NCBI GenBank assembly: GCA_022837485.1
Contig: JALHHH010000029.1
Coordinates: forward strand, 5,786-50,751
Length of the DNA stretch: 44,966 nt
Source: Bacteroidales bacterium
GTDB taxonomy: Bacteria > Bacteroidota > Bacteroidia > Bacteroidales > Lentimicrobiaceae
Direction of reading: 5' to 3'
Position numbers and translations under genes: made by a program. This document shows positions 8,137-16,663 of this stretch, piece by piece. Position 1 is the first letter of the stretch; each line of letters starts with the position of its first letter. The notes beneath the pieces are model-generated. The model had not been told where the DNA came from. It saw only the letters and a list, made by a program, of their open reading frames with translations, and searched no databases.

Positions 8137-8844
8137 ATGGAAAAGTCAGAAATCATTGAAAGGTTCGGTGGATTGATGAAAGTGGAAAGGCTGGCCTGCC
8201 TGGAAGATGAAAGCCTTATGCCCAATGCCTGCCTTCTCGAGGCAGTAGCACCGTTTTCGGGTTATTACAACGAAGTTGTCGGATCAACCAAACCGCTCTA
8301 TCTTTACATTATCCTCGAAGGGAAATATCCCCTCGAGAAACTCGTTAGGGCTACCCTTAACATCAAAAAGAAATCCGGACTGGTCTTTGATGCCGTACCG
8401 GGTACCGTTCAGCTTTTTGAACACACCTGCGATATGATCCGCGTCCGGAATCTGCAAAAATTCAGCGATATATGCGAACTTCAGAAACTGTATGCCGCCG
8501 AAGGTTTTGAATTCCGGAAACGCATCCGTCGTTTCACCGATGAAAAAGGCATCATCACCCTCCGGAAGTTCTTCTACCTTGAGCCCCTGGGGGAGGGAAT
8601 GTATCTCGATAAATCCCAGCCCCATCACGCATATTTCACCATCCCCCGGCCGCTTACTTTCGAAGAGTTTCAGGAAGTGGACAAGGAAGCAAAATACGAC
8701 GTAAAAATTCTGTATTTCGATGCAGCCTATGTCTGGTTGTACGAAGACAAAGTAATGAAAGATCTTATCCGGGTCTTCCGCGAAGATCTTTCCCTCGAAA
8801 AGCTCAAAGCCATCCGCGACCGCTACCTGAGCATCATCAAATAG
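8137..8844 (+). CDS. Conserved-looking cytosolic protein of unknown function
   Basis: A 235-aa soluble protein that I cannot place in a family. It has no signal peptide or membrane segment. It has alternating hydrophobic strands and helices, a lysine/arginine-rich middle (about 124-142) and an acidic, helical C-terminus (about 200-235). Codon use matches its neighbours and it has its own plausible promoter at 8081-8111, so it is a genuine gene. It stands alone, convergent with the LolA-like operon, with a hairpin between them. Function unknown. Confidence 0.75.
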   Translation: MEKSEIIERFGGLMKVERLACLEDESLMPNACLLEAVAPFSGYYNEVVGSTKPLYLYIILEGKYPLEKLVRATLNIKKKSGLVFDAVPGTVQLFEHTCDMIRVRNLQKFSDICELQKLYAAEGFEFRKRIRRFTDEKGIITLRKFFYLEPLGEGMYLDKSQPHHAYFTIPRPLTFEEFQEVDKEAKYDVKILYFDAAYVWLYEDKVMKDLIRVFREDLSLEKLKAIRDRYLSIIK

Positions 8845-8882
8845 CTCCTGCGGTTCTCCGCTTCGGTTTTTTAAATGTCAAA

Positions 8883-8913
8883 ACGCGGCATCCTTTTCCG
8901 GGGTGCCGCGTTC
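8883..8913. terminator. Hairpin between convergent genes, likely bidirectional terminator
   Basis: AACGCGGCA (8883-8891) pairs perfectly with TGCCGCGTT (8905-8913) around a 13-nt loop. It lies midway between the plus-strand gene ending at 8844 and the minus-strand operon ending at 8960. The T-tract is short in both directions (TTTT on the minus strand), so efficiency is uncertain. Confidence 0.55.
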
Positions 8914-8959
8914 GTCTGATGTCGCCGGGCAAAAATGGATACTTCTTTGCTGCCCGGCA

Positions 8960-9694
8960 TCATTGCTTCAGCGATGCCTTTGAAAATATGTAGTCCGGAA
9001 TTTTCTGGTCAAACTTTATGTTCGTTATCCGGAATTCCGTTCCCTTCCCCTGTTTCAGCATGTCCTTATAAATCATGGTTGTGGGAAACCACCGCCCCTG
9101 AACCTGAACCACATCCTTAAGTTCCATGCTTTTCAGCAGTTTGCCTCCTTTGGCATAGAGTTCCTGCTTCAGCGGAACATACCGCTCCCGGTCCACCCAC
9201 ATCAGTTGACGCTGATACGCCACATCGGCAGTCTTTGCGGTAAGTTCCAGAATCCAGACTCCGCGTCCATCCATCCCGGCCTGGCCTTTAACAACGGCAT
9301 GGTAGATTTCGGTAAGCCTGCGGTCGTCCATCATGTCTTCGTACGAAAGGTCGCTCCCCATTACCGATTGCCTGAGCATATGTCCTGAAATCTGAATGGT
9401 ACGGTCGGTTGAAGGGGAATAAATCCAAAGCTGCTTTTCCAGTTTCAGCATTTTTGTTCCCTTTTCAGAGGCTGGCGACAGGTATTCGGTAAACGAACGG
9501 CTGTTGCCCTCGGCATAACTTTTCGACGTTATGGTGCGGCTGCTTCGTTTTCCGTGAATGGTCATTTCCGACTCAAAAACGCGGTTTTCGGAGGAGAGGT
9601 TGGCATCCACCCTTCGCAAAATCTCTGCGGCATCCTGAGAATGCAAGCTTATAAAAGCAAACAGGGCAATTAAGGTGACAAAAGTAGTTTTCAT
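8960..9694 (-). CDS. LolA-like periplasmic lipoprotein/lipid-carrier protein
   Basis: A 244-aa member of the 'outer membrane lipoprotein-sorting protein' group (COG2834, LolA/LolB fold). The ATG at 9694 begins a signal peptide (MKTTFVTLIALFAFISLHSQ, cut near residue 19-20); an upstream extension of 21 residues lacks any signal and is discarded. The mature part is beta-rich with the typical features of the group: E..RRVDANL (about 24-33), LWIYSP (about 88-93), then a DLSYEDM motif (about 113-119). LolA-fold proteins form an open half-barrel that carries acyl chains across the periplasm. It is the last gene of the operon that starts at 14666, 52 nt after the second permease, which suggests it receives the cargo extracted by the ABC transporter. 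Confidence 0.85.
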   Translation of the reverse strand: MKTTFVTLIALFAFISLHSQDAAEILRRVDANLSSENRVFESEMTIHGKRSSRTITSKSYAEGNSRSFTEYLSPASEKGTKMLKLEKQLWIYSPSTDRTIQISGHMLRQSVMGSDLSYEDMMDDRRLTEIYHAVVKGQAGMDGRGVWILELTAKTADVAYQRQLMWVDRERYVPLKQELYAKGGKLLKSMELKDVVQVQGRWFPTTMIYKDMLKQGKGTEFRITNIKFDQKIPDYIFSKASLKQ

Positions 9695-9746
9695 TTGTAT
9701 CGTTTTATAATGTGCCGGATTCGATTGTTGTTTGGAACGGTTTCCG

Positions 9747-11021
9747 TCAGGCTTCAAGTTCCTTGAAGAGCCTTGCCGTTTGCCGTTTGTAGATTCCTAT
9801 TCCGGAAAGCATGGTACCCAGTACGGTAGAAAGCAGCCCCGGAAAAAACCCTATGTAAAAATCAACCGGGGTTATCCTTGCCCGTATGGATGAGGGAAAC
9901 ATCACCGAAGCGCCCTGCATCATTCCCGAGATGTTAATCCCGTATTTCTGTATGAGGTATGCCAGAAAAAGTCCGGCCATTGTTCCGATTACCGATCCGG
10001 CAATACCGATGAAAACCGATTCTATGATCATGCTCCGGTATACGTGTCCTTTTTCTTCACCCATCGCCAGCCGTATCCCCACTTCGCCGTACCTGCGCAA
10101 ACCGCCCAGCAGTCCGGCATTCCAGAGTACAAGCGACATGGCAAAGATAAAGATCAGTGAAATGTATTGCGACCAGGTATTGGTAATGTCTACATACTGA
10201 CCCATGTTTCCCTGCTGGCTCAGGCTTTTCATCAGAGGGGCAAATTCATCCCTGCTTCCTTCATGCATGGCGTTAAACGAGCCGGCCATTTCCCGGCTGT
10301 CGTCGTCCTCATAAAATCCGCTTTTACTGAATCCCAGGATTTCTCCGGCTGCATCGTGCATGTCCAGGGCGGCTCTCACGTCGTGAAGGTCGGCAACCAG
10401 GGTTCCCCTGTCCATGATGGATGCCCCGAACGACAGGGTTCCCGATACGGTGAAGTTATACATGGCCATGCTTCCGTTCATGGTGGAGCCTATCAGGGTA
10501 ACGTCATCTCCGGGATTTACCCCGAGTTTGACTGCAAATTCATCGCTTAGCAGAGCTTCACCTGCCTGGTCAGGCATACGTCCGCGCACCAGGGAGCGGG
10601 AGAGGTTCAGTCGCTCATCTTCCCGACTGCCGGGCGAAAGCAGATCGATGCCAAGCCCAAGTGCAGGTCCCTGCGCACGGGTTTCTCCCACTTCGTCGGG
10701 GGCATCCACCAGTCCTCCGAATTGTATTCTCGGAGCCCACTCCATACCGGGGAAGGCAGTTTTCAGCGTTTCCAGCAGCGAATCGGCTCCGGTTATGGCC
10801 AGATCGTTGGGAAGCTGGTTCATATCTTCGGCATACGCCCTGGTCATCACCTTAACGTGCCCGTGCGAGAAGCGTGCATTCATCTCGATGGTGTCGCCCA
10901 TAAATCCGGTGATGTAGGCATGCAGCCATACCGTAAGCATAACGCCCAGCGATACGATGATGATGGGCAGGCGGCTCCGGCTCTTGTCCCGCCACAGTCC
11001 TTTCAGCAGAAATTTTATCAT
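9747..11021 (-). CDS. ABC transporter permease, FtsX/MacB/LolE-type (second permease)
   Basis: A 424-aa inner-membrane permease. The true ATG at 11021 overlaps the upstream permease's stop as ATGA; the longer open frame above it is inside that gene. Topology is that of the MacB/LolC/LolE family: one N-terminal helix (about 18-40), a periplasmic domain of roughly 230 residues, then three helices (about 278-405). The C-terminal FtsX segment is recognisable, with the cytoplasmic coupling region around GGLRRYGEVGIRLAMG. This domain extracts lipophilic cargo by a mechanotransmission mechanism in known relatives. Paired with the 391-aa permease, it would make a heterodimer like LolCE. Confidence 0.9.
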   Translation of the reverse strand: MIKFLLKGLWRDKSRSRLPIIIVSLGVMLTVWLHAYITGFMGDTIEMNARFSHGHVKVMTRAYAEDMNQLPNDLAITGADSLLETLKTAFPGMEWAPRIQFGGLVDAPDEVGETRAQGPALGLGIDLLSPGSREDERLNLSRSLVRGRMPDQAGEALLSDEFAVKLGVNPGDDVTLIGSTMNGSMAMYNFTVSGTLSFGASIMDRGTLVADLHDVRAALDMHDAAGEILGFSKSGFYEDDDSREMAGSFNAMHEGSRDEFAPLMKSLSQQGNMGQYVDITNTWSQYISLIFIFAMSLVLWNAGLLGGLRRYGEVGIRLAMGEEKGHVYRSMIIESVFIGIAGSVIGTMAGLFLAYLIQKYGINISGMMQGASVMFPSSIRARITPVDFYIGFFPGLLSTVLGTMLSGIGIYKRQTARLFKELEA

Positions 11022-12193
11022 TGCAGTTTTCCTCTTAATGCGTCCGTAGGATTCATTTTGGCAATCTTTCGTGAAGGAATATAGCTGACGATTGCCGTGG
11101 TAATGGTTACCAGCAGTACGGTTGTTGCCACGAGTCCCACACTGTAAACAGGATAAAGGGTCTGTGCCATGGCCATCCCGAATTCGCTGGCTTCCATGGG
11201 CAGTGTCCATCCGACTTTTGCCTGCCAGGCCAGAAAAGGCACACCATAGGCCGCTCCGGCCAGGGCGGCAAGCACGGCATGCATGCTCCCTTCAACGGTA
11301 AACAGTCCTACCACCTGTTGCCGGGTATACCCCAGCGCGATGTAGGTGCCTATCTCTTTCTGACGGCGGAAGATTGAAAGTACCTGGGTATCAAAAATAG
11401 CAAGCATGGCAAGCAGGAGAAGTATGCCATAAAGGACCGTTTGCCCCGTTTGTTTGGTTTTAATGAGCTCATCCACCTCCCTGGTCAGTTCGGGCTTGCT
11501 CATCAGCTTCCAGCCGGGCAGTCCGGGGCGCTGCCGTTCGCTTTCGCGGAAGGTCAGAATGCTTGCTTCTCCCGGAAGCATAGCCATCGCCCTCAGGGTA
11601 TCCAGGGGGATATATATCTGTCCGGCATCCATTGCCGGCACGTTCGTGGCGAAGATGCCTGTAACGATTACGTCGGTGGCATCAAAGGTGCCAGCGGCAT
11701 CGCGCCAGCGCAAAGTCACGTAATCGCCTTCGTTCAGCCGGCTGTTTTTTGCCATCATCGATCCTATAAGTGCCGGAATGTCATCGGTAAGCGTATCCAG
11801 CCGGGCCGTTGGTATCTGAAGAACCTGCTGCGCCGGATCAATGCCCCGTATGGTTACCTGTACCATTCGCCCTGCGGGATACAGCGTTCCCTGTACGATC
11901 AGCTGCGCCATCGCTTCTCCCCGCTCAATCTCTTCCAGCATTCCGGCAGGTACCGGTGCGTGACTGTCGATGAACGTAAACGGATCGTAGGGGTCGTAAG
12001 CCTCGTGCCAGTACTGCCCGCCCCCTATCTGCCAGTTGGTCATGTCGGTTTTTGCCTGATAGTCCCAGCCCGTCATGATGCCCTTCATGAAAATGATAAT
12101 AACGAAGGAAAACGACAGCACAATCACGTTGAGCCAGGTGCGGAGTCCGGCGCCGATCAGGTTGCGGTATGCCAGTTTTATTGCTGTTTTCAT
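11018..12193 (-). CDS. ABC transporter permease, FtsX/MacB/LolC-type (first permease)
   Basis: A 391-aa inner-membrane permease of the FtsX/MacB superfamily. The N-terminal helix is at about 18-37, a periplasmic domain follows to about 250, and three helices lie in the last 130 residues. The coupling-helix region reads FRRQKEIGTYIALGYTRQQV, typical of the family. The start codon is ATG at 12193, 11 nt below the ATPase stop, and the end overlaps the second permease by 4 nt. The two permeases are of different length and sequence, consistent with a LolC/LolE-like heterodimer rather than a MacB homodimer. Cargo is not known. Confidence 0.9.
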   Translation of the reverse strand: MKTAIKLAYRNLIGAGLRTWLNVIVLSFSFVIIIFMKGIMTGWDYQAKTDMTNWQIGGGQYWHEAYDPYDPFTFIDSHAPVPAGMLEEIERGEAMAQLIVQGTLYPAGRMVQVTIRGIDPAQQVLQIPTARLDTLTDDIPALIGSMMAKNSRLNEGDYVTLRWRDAAGTFDATDVIVTGIFATNVPAMDAGQIYIPLDTLRAMAMLPGEASILTFRESERQRPGLPGWKLMSKPELTREVDELIKTKQTGQTVLYGILLLLAMLAIFDTQVLSIFRRQKEIGTYIALGYTRQQVVGLFTVEGSMHAVLAALAGAAYGVPFLAWQAKVGWTLPMEASEFGMAMAQTLYPVYSVGLVATTVLLVTITTAIVSYIPSRKIAKMNPTDALRGKLQ

Positions 12194-12204
12194 AACGCCC
12201 GGGT

Positions 12205-12909
12205 TTAAATAGCCTCTGTTAACTCTTCGTTGTCAACCCTGCCGTCGAGCAGGTATATTTTTCGCTTCAGATAACTGATCACCTTCTCGTCGTGGGTGGC
12301 GAAAATAAAGGTGGTTTTCAGCTCCCGGTTCAGTTTTTCCATGGTCTGAAGAATATGATGCGAATTTGCTGCATCCAGGTTTGCTGTAGGCTCGTCGGCA
12401 AGCACCAGTAAGGGTTTCTTTACCATGGCACGGGCAATGGCCACCCGCTGGCATTCACCTCCCGACAACTGGGGTGGTTTTGATTTTATTTTGGGGCTTA
12501 ATCCGACCCACTCCAGCGCATCCAGCACCATTTTGTGCCGCTCCGATGCGGTAAGGTTCAGCAGAAGCAGCGGAAATTCAACGTTCTCGTAAACGGTATG
12601 AACCGCCAGAAGGTTGTAGCTCTGGAAAATGAATCCCAGGCTTTCCTTGCGCAGCCGCGCCGACTCTCGTGGCGATAGTTTTCCTATCGACCTGCCGAGA
12701 ACGATGGCCTCTCCCTGAGTGGGCACATCGAGCGATCCTATGATGTTCAGAAGGGTGGTCTTCCCCGACCCGCTGGGGCCGATAAGGCCTGCAAACTCAC
12801 CCGTGCCGAAACTCAGGTTGACGTCGTGAAGGGCCGTGAATACATCCTTCCCCATGGGAAACCGCTTGTAAAGTCCTTTGATGCTGATGATGTTGCCTGT
12901 TGTTTCCAT
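12205..12909 (-). CDS. ABC transporter ATP-binding protein, LolD/MacB-type
   Basis: A 234-aa ATPase of the LolD/MacB/FtsE group. Walker A is GPSGSGKT at 44-51, the Q-loop glutamine is Q96, the signature LSGGE is at 148-152, Walker B is LVLADE at 168-173, and the switch histidine is H206. The ATG at 12909 (METTGN) is chosen; a TTG three codons earlier is less likely. It sits 18 nt below the barrel gene and 11 nt above the permeases, so it energises the two-permease complex in the same transcript. Confidence 0.94.
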   Translation of the reverse strand: METTGNIISIKGLYKRFPMGKDVFTALHDVNLSFGTGEFAGLIGPSGSGKTTLLNIIGSLDVPTQGEAIVLGRSIGKLSPRESARLRKESLGFIFQSYNLLAVHTVYENVEFPLLLLNLTASERHKMVLDALEWVGLSPKIKSKPPQLSGGECQRVAIARAMVKKPLLVLADEPTANLDAANSHHILQTMEKLNRELKTTFIFATHDEKVISYLKRKIYLLDGRVDNEELTEAI

Positions 12910-12927
12910 AATAGCCAATGGAATATG

Positions 12928-14076
12928 TTAATGATTGTAAACGAGCATGATCTGAATTCCTTTCCCGGCAAAAAGCCGGCTCTCCGATCTCTGTGCCGGC
13001 AGGTAATACTGTTCGGGATTTATGTAAGCCATAAGGTGGAGATCGAACCGCCGGAGCCGATGCCTGTAGTTGGCGAAGGTATAAAACTGCTTTCCCTTCC
13101 AGTCGCGGTATACAATGGCATTTACGCTGCCACTGATACTTATGGGATAGGATACCGACAGACCGGTGAACATTACCGACTGTTCTCCCGAAAGCATCGT
13201 ATTGCCCATGGAAGCTGCCAGTGTTTCAGCCATGGCGTAAAGTCCGTTGCCCAGCCCGAAAGTATAGTCAATGCCGGCGCTGAGCAGGGACTGATTGCTG
13301 AAGATGCCCATTTTTTTACCGAAGGTGGTGTGTGTGGCTTCAAACCACAAACCCGGACCAATGTCCCATTTGGCATCCAGTCCTGTCCGGCTTTCGGGAA
13401 CGGCACCGTATTCCGGCAACTGCAGTATGTTAAGCCGGGTATCGGCTTTACGCCAGTGAAAGGTAATCCCGGCCTCCCCTCGGGGTACGGGCATCTGAAC
13501 GCGGCCTCCCAGTTCGGGCGTTTTCCGGTTGCTGCCTGCAAACTCCCATGTTTTCGGGTCTTTCGATGGATAAAGCACCCATCCCCAGAGATTGGCATTG
13601 TTCAGGAAATAATACCTGCCCAGTAAGCCCCACACACCGTCGGTTAGCTGCAGGGGATCCCGCGGGTCGATCTGGTCGAACCACATCAGCGGCCGCAGCA
13701 TTCCGGCGGAACCGAAGTTTATCTTCTGAAGTCCGATACGAAGTTCAAATTGCGGTTGCGAATACCGTAACCATAACCGGTACTGCCTGATGCTGCCCCG
13801 CGTGGTGAGACTGTCAAACGGTCTGAGGGCTGCACTGCCGCTGATGTTAATCGAAAACTCAGCATCCAGCAGGCCCCTGCCGGCAGATTTCCCGAAGTTA
13901 AGCTGCGGGATGTACCGGGCACCGCCCCGAAGAGGCATGTCCTGATCAAAACCGTAAAGCGCCCATACCGATGCCTGTCCGCTGAAACGCAGGGAGTCCT
14001 GCGTTATGGAAAATGCCGGCAGAAAAGCCAGCAGCCATAAACCCGAAAGTGCCGTTTTCAGATAGCGTGCCTTCAT
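12928..14076 (-). CDS. Outer-membrane beta-barrel protein (porin-like), operon with ABC transporter
   Basis: A 382-aa exported protein. The start is the ATG at 14076, which overlaps the TetR stop as ATGA; a further 26 in-frame codons above it are rejected. Residues 1-24 form a signal peptide (hydrophobic LSGLWLLAFLPAFS). The rest is a run of amphipathic, alternating strands rich in Tyr, Trp, Phe and Gly, the look of a 14-18 strand outer-membrane barrel. I do not recognise a named family, though it resembles hypothetical Bacteroidota porins that travel with LolA-like proteins. Its place between the regulator and the ABC ATPase suggests it is the outer-membrane end of the same transport route. 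It is the least certain component by function, but its type is well supported. Confidence 0.78.
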   Translation of the reverse strand: MKARYLKTALSGLWLLAFLPAFSITQDSLRFSGQASVWALYGFDQDMPLRGGARYIPQLNFGKSAGRGLLDAEFSINISGSAALRPFDSLTTRGSIRQYRLWLRYSQPQFELRIGLQKINFGSAGMLRPLMWFDQIDPRDPLQLTDGVWGLLGRYYFLNNANLWGWVLYPSKDPKTWEFAGSNRKTPELGGRVQMPVPRGEAGITFHWRKADTRLNILQLPEYGAVPESRTGLDAKWDIGPGLWFEATHTTFGKKMGIFSNQSLLSAGIDYTFGLGNGLYAMAETLAASMGNTMLSGEQSVMFTGLSVSYPISISGSVNAIVYRDWKGKQFYTFANYRHRLRRFDLHLMAYINPEQYYLPAQRSESRLFAGKGIQIMLVYNH

Positions 14077-14666
14077 TGGTTGCATGGATTTGAACCTATG
14101 CCGTAAGTAAACAGGCGGGTAATTTCCCGGATCACTTCCGCCTGTGTTCCGCAAAGCGAAATAAGATAGGGGTCGTTGAGAAACTCCGAAATCTTTGTGG
14201 AAATATAAAACATAAGCTCGGGTTTAAAGTCCTTCCGAAAGTCGCCCTTTTGCTGGGCTTTCCTGAAATCCTCAAGTATCCCCTGCCAGATCTGCTGCGT
14301 TTTTTCCCTGATGTGCTGCTGCAGTTCCGGCTCGCTCCCGGAATAGAAATCGCGGATAAACTCCTGGCTGATGTTCTCGACGGATTCGGATTTCATCAGA
14401 AAAATATGCTTTAATTTTTCATCGGAAGGAATGTCGGATTCCATGATCTGCGTGAAACGAACCATGGATTTTTCAACTTCAGCGTCGAATACGCTTTTTG
14501 CCAGAGCCGTTTTGTCGGTGAAATACCTGTAAAAGGTCATTTTACTAACCCCCGCATGCCTGCATATTTCTTCAACAGAAACTTTACGCACACCGTATTT
14601 CCAGAATAATTCCTTCCCCGACTCCAGGAGAGCCCCCACCTTTGTACTGGATTTTTGTACGATCAT
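14073..14666 (-). CDS. TetR/AcrR family transcriptional regulator
   Basis: A 197-aa regulator. The N-terminal helix-turn-helix is evident: a helix ending in GKELFWKYGVRKVSVEEICRHAG, then SKMTFYRYFTDK as the recognition part (about 18-58). The ligand-binding half is all helical with no recognisable family. The start at 14666 is preferred over the ORF start at 14693 because the promoter's predicted transcription start lies near 14684. It is first in the operon and overlaps the barrel gene by 4 nt, so it most likely controls its own operon in response to an unknown hydrophobic ligand. Short GTAC-containing inverted repeats in the promoter could be its operator. Confidence 0.92.
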   Translation of the reverse strand: MIVQKSSTKVGALLESGKELFWKYGVRKVSVEEICRHAGVSKMTFYRYFTDKTALAKSVFDAEVEKSMVRFTQIMESDIPSDEKLKHIFLMKSESVENISQEFIRDFYSGSEPELQQHIREKTQQIWQGILEDFRKAQQKGDFRKDFKPELMFYISTKISEFLNDPYLISLCGTQAEVIREITRLFTYGIGSNPCNQ

Positions 14667-14690
14667 CTTACAAATGTTACGAAAAGAGTA

Positions 14691-14721
14691 CAAAAATACA
14701 ACAAACGTAAAGCCTTGTCAA
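14691..14721 (-). promoter_or_regulatory. Promoter of the TetR-barrel-ABC-LolA operon
   Basis: On the minus strand TTG (14721-14719), 20 nt, then TATTTTTG (14698-14691), a full TAnnTTTG match. Transcription would start near 14684. Two GTAC motifs flank the start region (near 14644-14661) and GTA/TAC repeats lie inside the promoter, plausible sites for TetR autoregulation. Confidence 0.72.
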
Positions 14722-14848
14722 GGAAATCGACGTAATAATTGTGCGGAAAGATCAACATTTTTATCGCCGGCAGGCATTACTCCGGTATCCCGGAACTTTG
14801 CGCTCCCTGCAATTCTGCATCCATGCTCCCGGCATCGGTATTAAATGC

Positions 14849-14875
14849 AAAAAGCCGGAATGGCGTCCGGCTTTT
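14849..14875 (-). terminator. Terminator of the fumarase gene
   Basis: AAAAGCCGGA (14850-14859) pairs with TCCGGCTTTT (14866-14875) around a 6-nt loop. On the minus strand the second arm ends in a T-rich tract. It lies 27 nt past the fumarase stop and insulates it from the TetR operon's promoter. Confidence 0.75.
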
Positions 14876-14901
14876 CTCAACGTTTATGGATCTACCCATT
14901 T

Positions 14902-16506
14902 TCAGAGTTGCTCAAAGAAGTCGTTGCCTTTATCGTCGATGATGATAAAAGCGGGGAAGTTTTCGACGGTAATTTTCCGAACGGCTTCCATCCCAAGGTC
15001 TTCGAAGTCGACGACTTCTACCGAACGGATGCTGCTTTTGGCAAGTATGGCGGCAGGACCGCCGATGGAGCCGAGATAAAAGCCGCCGTGTTTTTTACAG
15101 GCATCTTTCACGGCTTTCCCACGGTTGCCCTTGGCAAGCATTACCATGGATCCGCCCATGCTCTGGAACAGGTCTACATACACGTCCATCCTTCCGGCAG
15201 TAGTTGGTCCGAAGCTGCCCGAAGCCATGCCTTTCGGAGTTTTAGCCGGACCGGCGTAGTACACCGGGTGATTTTTGAAATATTCGGGCATTGGCTTGCC
15301 TTCATCCAGCATCTGTTTGATGCGTGCATGTGCAATATCGCGGGCAACAATCAGGGTTCCGTTCAGGCTGAGTCTGGTTTTTACGGGGTATTTCGACAGC
15401 TCGGCAAGGATTTCCGGCATGGGTCTGTTCAGATCTATCTCAACGGGCGGGGTAAGATGCGGAGCTGCTTCAGGGACGAAACGGGCCGGATTTTTCTCCA
15501 GCTCTTCCAAAAATATCCCTTCATGCGTGATTTTGGCTTTTATGTTTCGGTCGGCACTGCAGCTGACGCCAATTCCGACGGGGCAGGAGGCCGCATGCCT
15601 GGGAAGGCGTATTACCCTGACGTCGTGCACAAAATACTTACCGCCAAACTGAGCTCCTATGCCTACCTCCTGACATATTTTTTGCACCCTGGCTTCCCAT
15701 TCCGGGTCCCGGAAGGCTTGTCCGCCTTCGTTGCCCGATGTCGGCAGGTGATCGTAGTAACCGGCGGATGCTTTTTTTACCGCTGCCAGCGTTGCTTCTG
15801 CCGAAGTACCTCCGATCACAAGCGCCAGATGGTAGGGGGGGCAGGCAGATGTGCCCAGATCCATAATCTTTTCTTTTACAAATTTTGTCAGATTCTCTTC
15901 ATTCAGCAGGGATTTCGTTTGCTGATAAAGAAACGTTTTGTTGGCCGATCCGCCTCCCTTTGTGATGATCAGAAACTCATAGGCATCCCCGGATTCCGAG
16001 TAGATGTCGATCTGTGCCGGCAGATTGGTGCCGGTATTTTTCTCTTCCGTCATGCTGAGCGGAACCACCATCGAATACCGGAGGTTTTTGTCTCTATAGG
16101 TATCGAAGATTCCTTTGGAAAGATGCTTTGCATCGTCAACCCCTGTATAAACGTTTTCTCCTTTTTTGCCGATTACGATTGCCGTACCGGTGTCCTGGCA
16201 GGTGGGAAGTTCGCCTTCCGCGGCAACTACCTGGTTCATCAGCATGGTATGCGCTACAAAGCGATCGTTGTCGGTTGCTTCCGGATCCTTTAAAATGTCG
16301 GCCAGCTTCTGCAGATGCTCCGGGCGAAGATAAAACGACACATCGGTAATGGCCTCCCGGGCCAGTAACTCCAGCGCTTCCGGAGCTACCTTCAGGATCT
16401 TACGGCCTCCGTATTCTTCGGTTTTTACAAAATCGCGGGTAAGTAAACGCCAGGGCGTCGTGTCCGGCCCCAGCGGGAATGGTTTCTGATAACTGAATTC
16501 TGCCAT
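14902..16506 (-). CDS. fumA: Class I fumarate hydratase (iron-sulfur)
   Basis: A 534-aa class I fumarase, catalysing reversible hydration of fumarate to malate in the citric-acid cycle, in the cytoplasm. The three cysteines that hold the labile [4Fe-4S] cluster are C103 (PTCQDTGTA), C222 (TSACPPYH) and C316 (GVSCSADRN), at the spacing of the well-studied Leishmania enzyme (C133, C252, C346). The chain contains both the N-terminal catalytic and C-terminal beta domains in one polypeptide, so it is the single-chain, oxygen-sensitive form. That fits an anaerobe or facultative anaerobe. It is monocistronic, with a strong terminator at 14849-14875. The symbol follows the E. coli class I enzyme; the choice between fumA and fumB is not meaningful here. 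Confidence 0.95.
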   Translation of the reverse strand: MAEFSYQKPFPLGPDTTPWRLLTRDFVKTEEYGGRKILKVAPEALELLAREAITDVSFYLRPEHLQKLADILKDPEATDNDRFVAHTMLMNQVVAAEGELPTCQDTGTAIVIGKKGENVYTGVDDAKHLSKGIFDTYRDKNLRYSMVVPLSMTEEKNTGTNLPAQIDIYSESGDAYEFLIITKGGGSANKTFLYQQTKSLLNEENLTKFVKEKIMDLGTSACPPYHLALVIGGTSAEATLAAVKKASAGYYDHLPTSGNEGGQAFRDPEWEARVQKICQEVGIGAQFGGKYFVHDVRVIRLPRHAASCPVGIGVSCSADRNIKAKITHEGIFLEELEKNPARFVPEAAPHLTPPVEIDLNRPMPEILAELSKYPVKTRLSLNGTLIVARDIAHARIKQMLDEGKPMPEYFKNHPVYYAGPAKTPKGMASGSFGPTTAGRMDVYVDLFQSMGGSMVMLAKGNRGKAVKDACKKHGGFYLGSIGGPAAILAKSSIRSVEVVDFEDLGMEAVRKITVENFPAFIIIDDKGNDFFEQL

Positions 16507-16663
16507 TTTTCTGGTTTTTACTGTCTCTGAATGGGATTAATGCATTCCGGCAGGATATCATTGCTGACGTCCGCCATTAAAGGCAGATAAAGATAAGTAA
16601 AAACAACGGGAGTTCTCCGCCGGATTTTTTTCAGGAAGTTTAAAGCCGGATAAGTCCGGGTGT

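Noticed and set aside
8960..14721. Antibiotic efflux operon
   Set aside because: MacB-type permeases and TetR are often labelled drug efflux, but there is no MacA-type adaptor or TolC; the LolA-like carrier points to lipid or lipoprotein transport instead.
14845..16293. A 482-codon plus-strand open frame
   Set aside because: It lies entirely antisense to the class I fumarase, whose motifs and cysteines are intact; codon content of the antisense frame has no domain and is a shadow.
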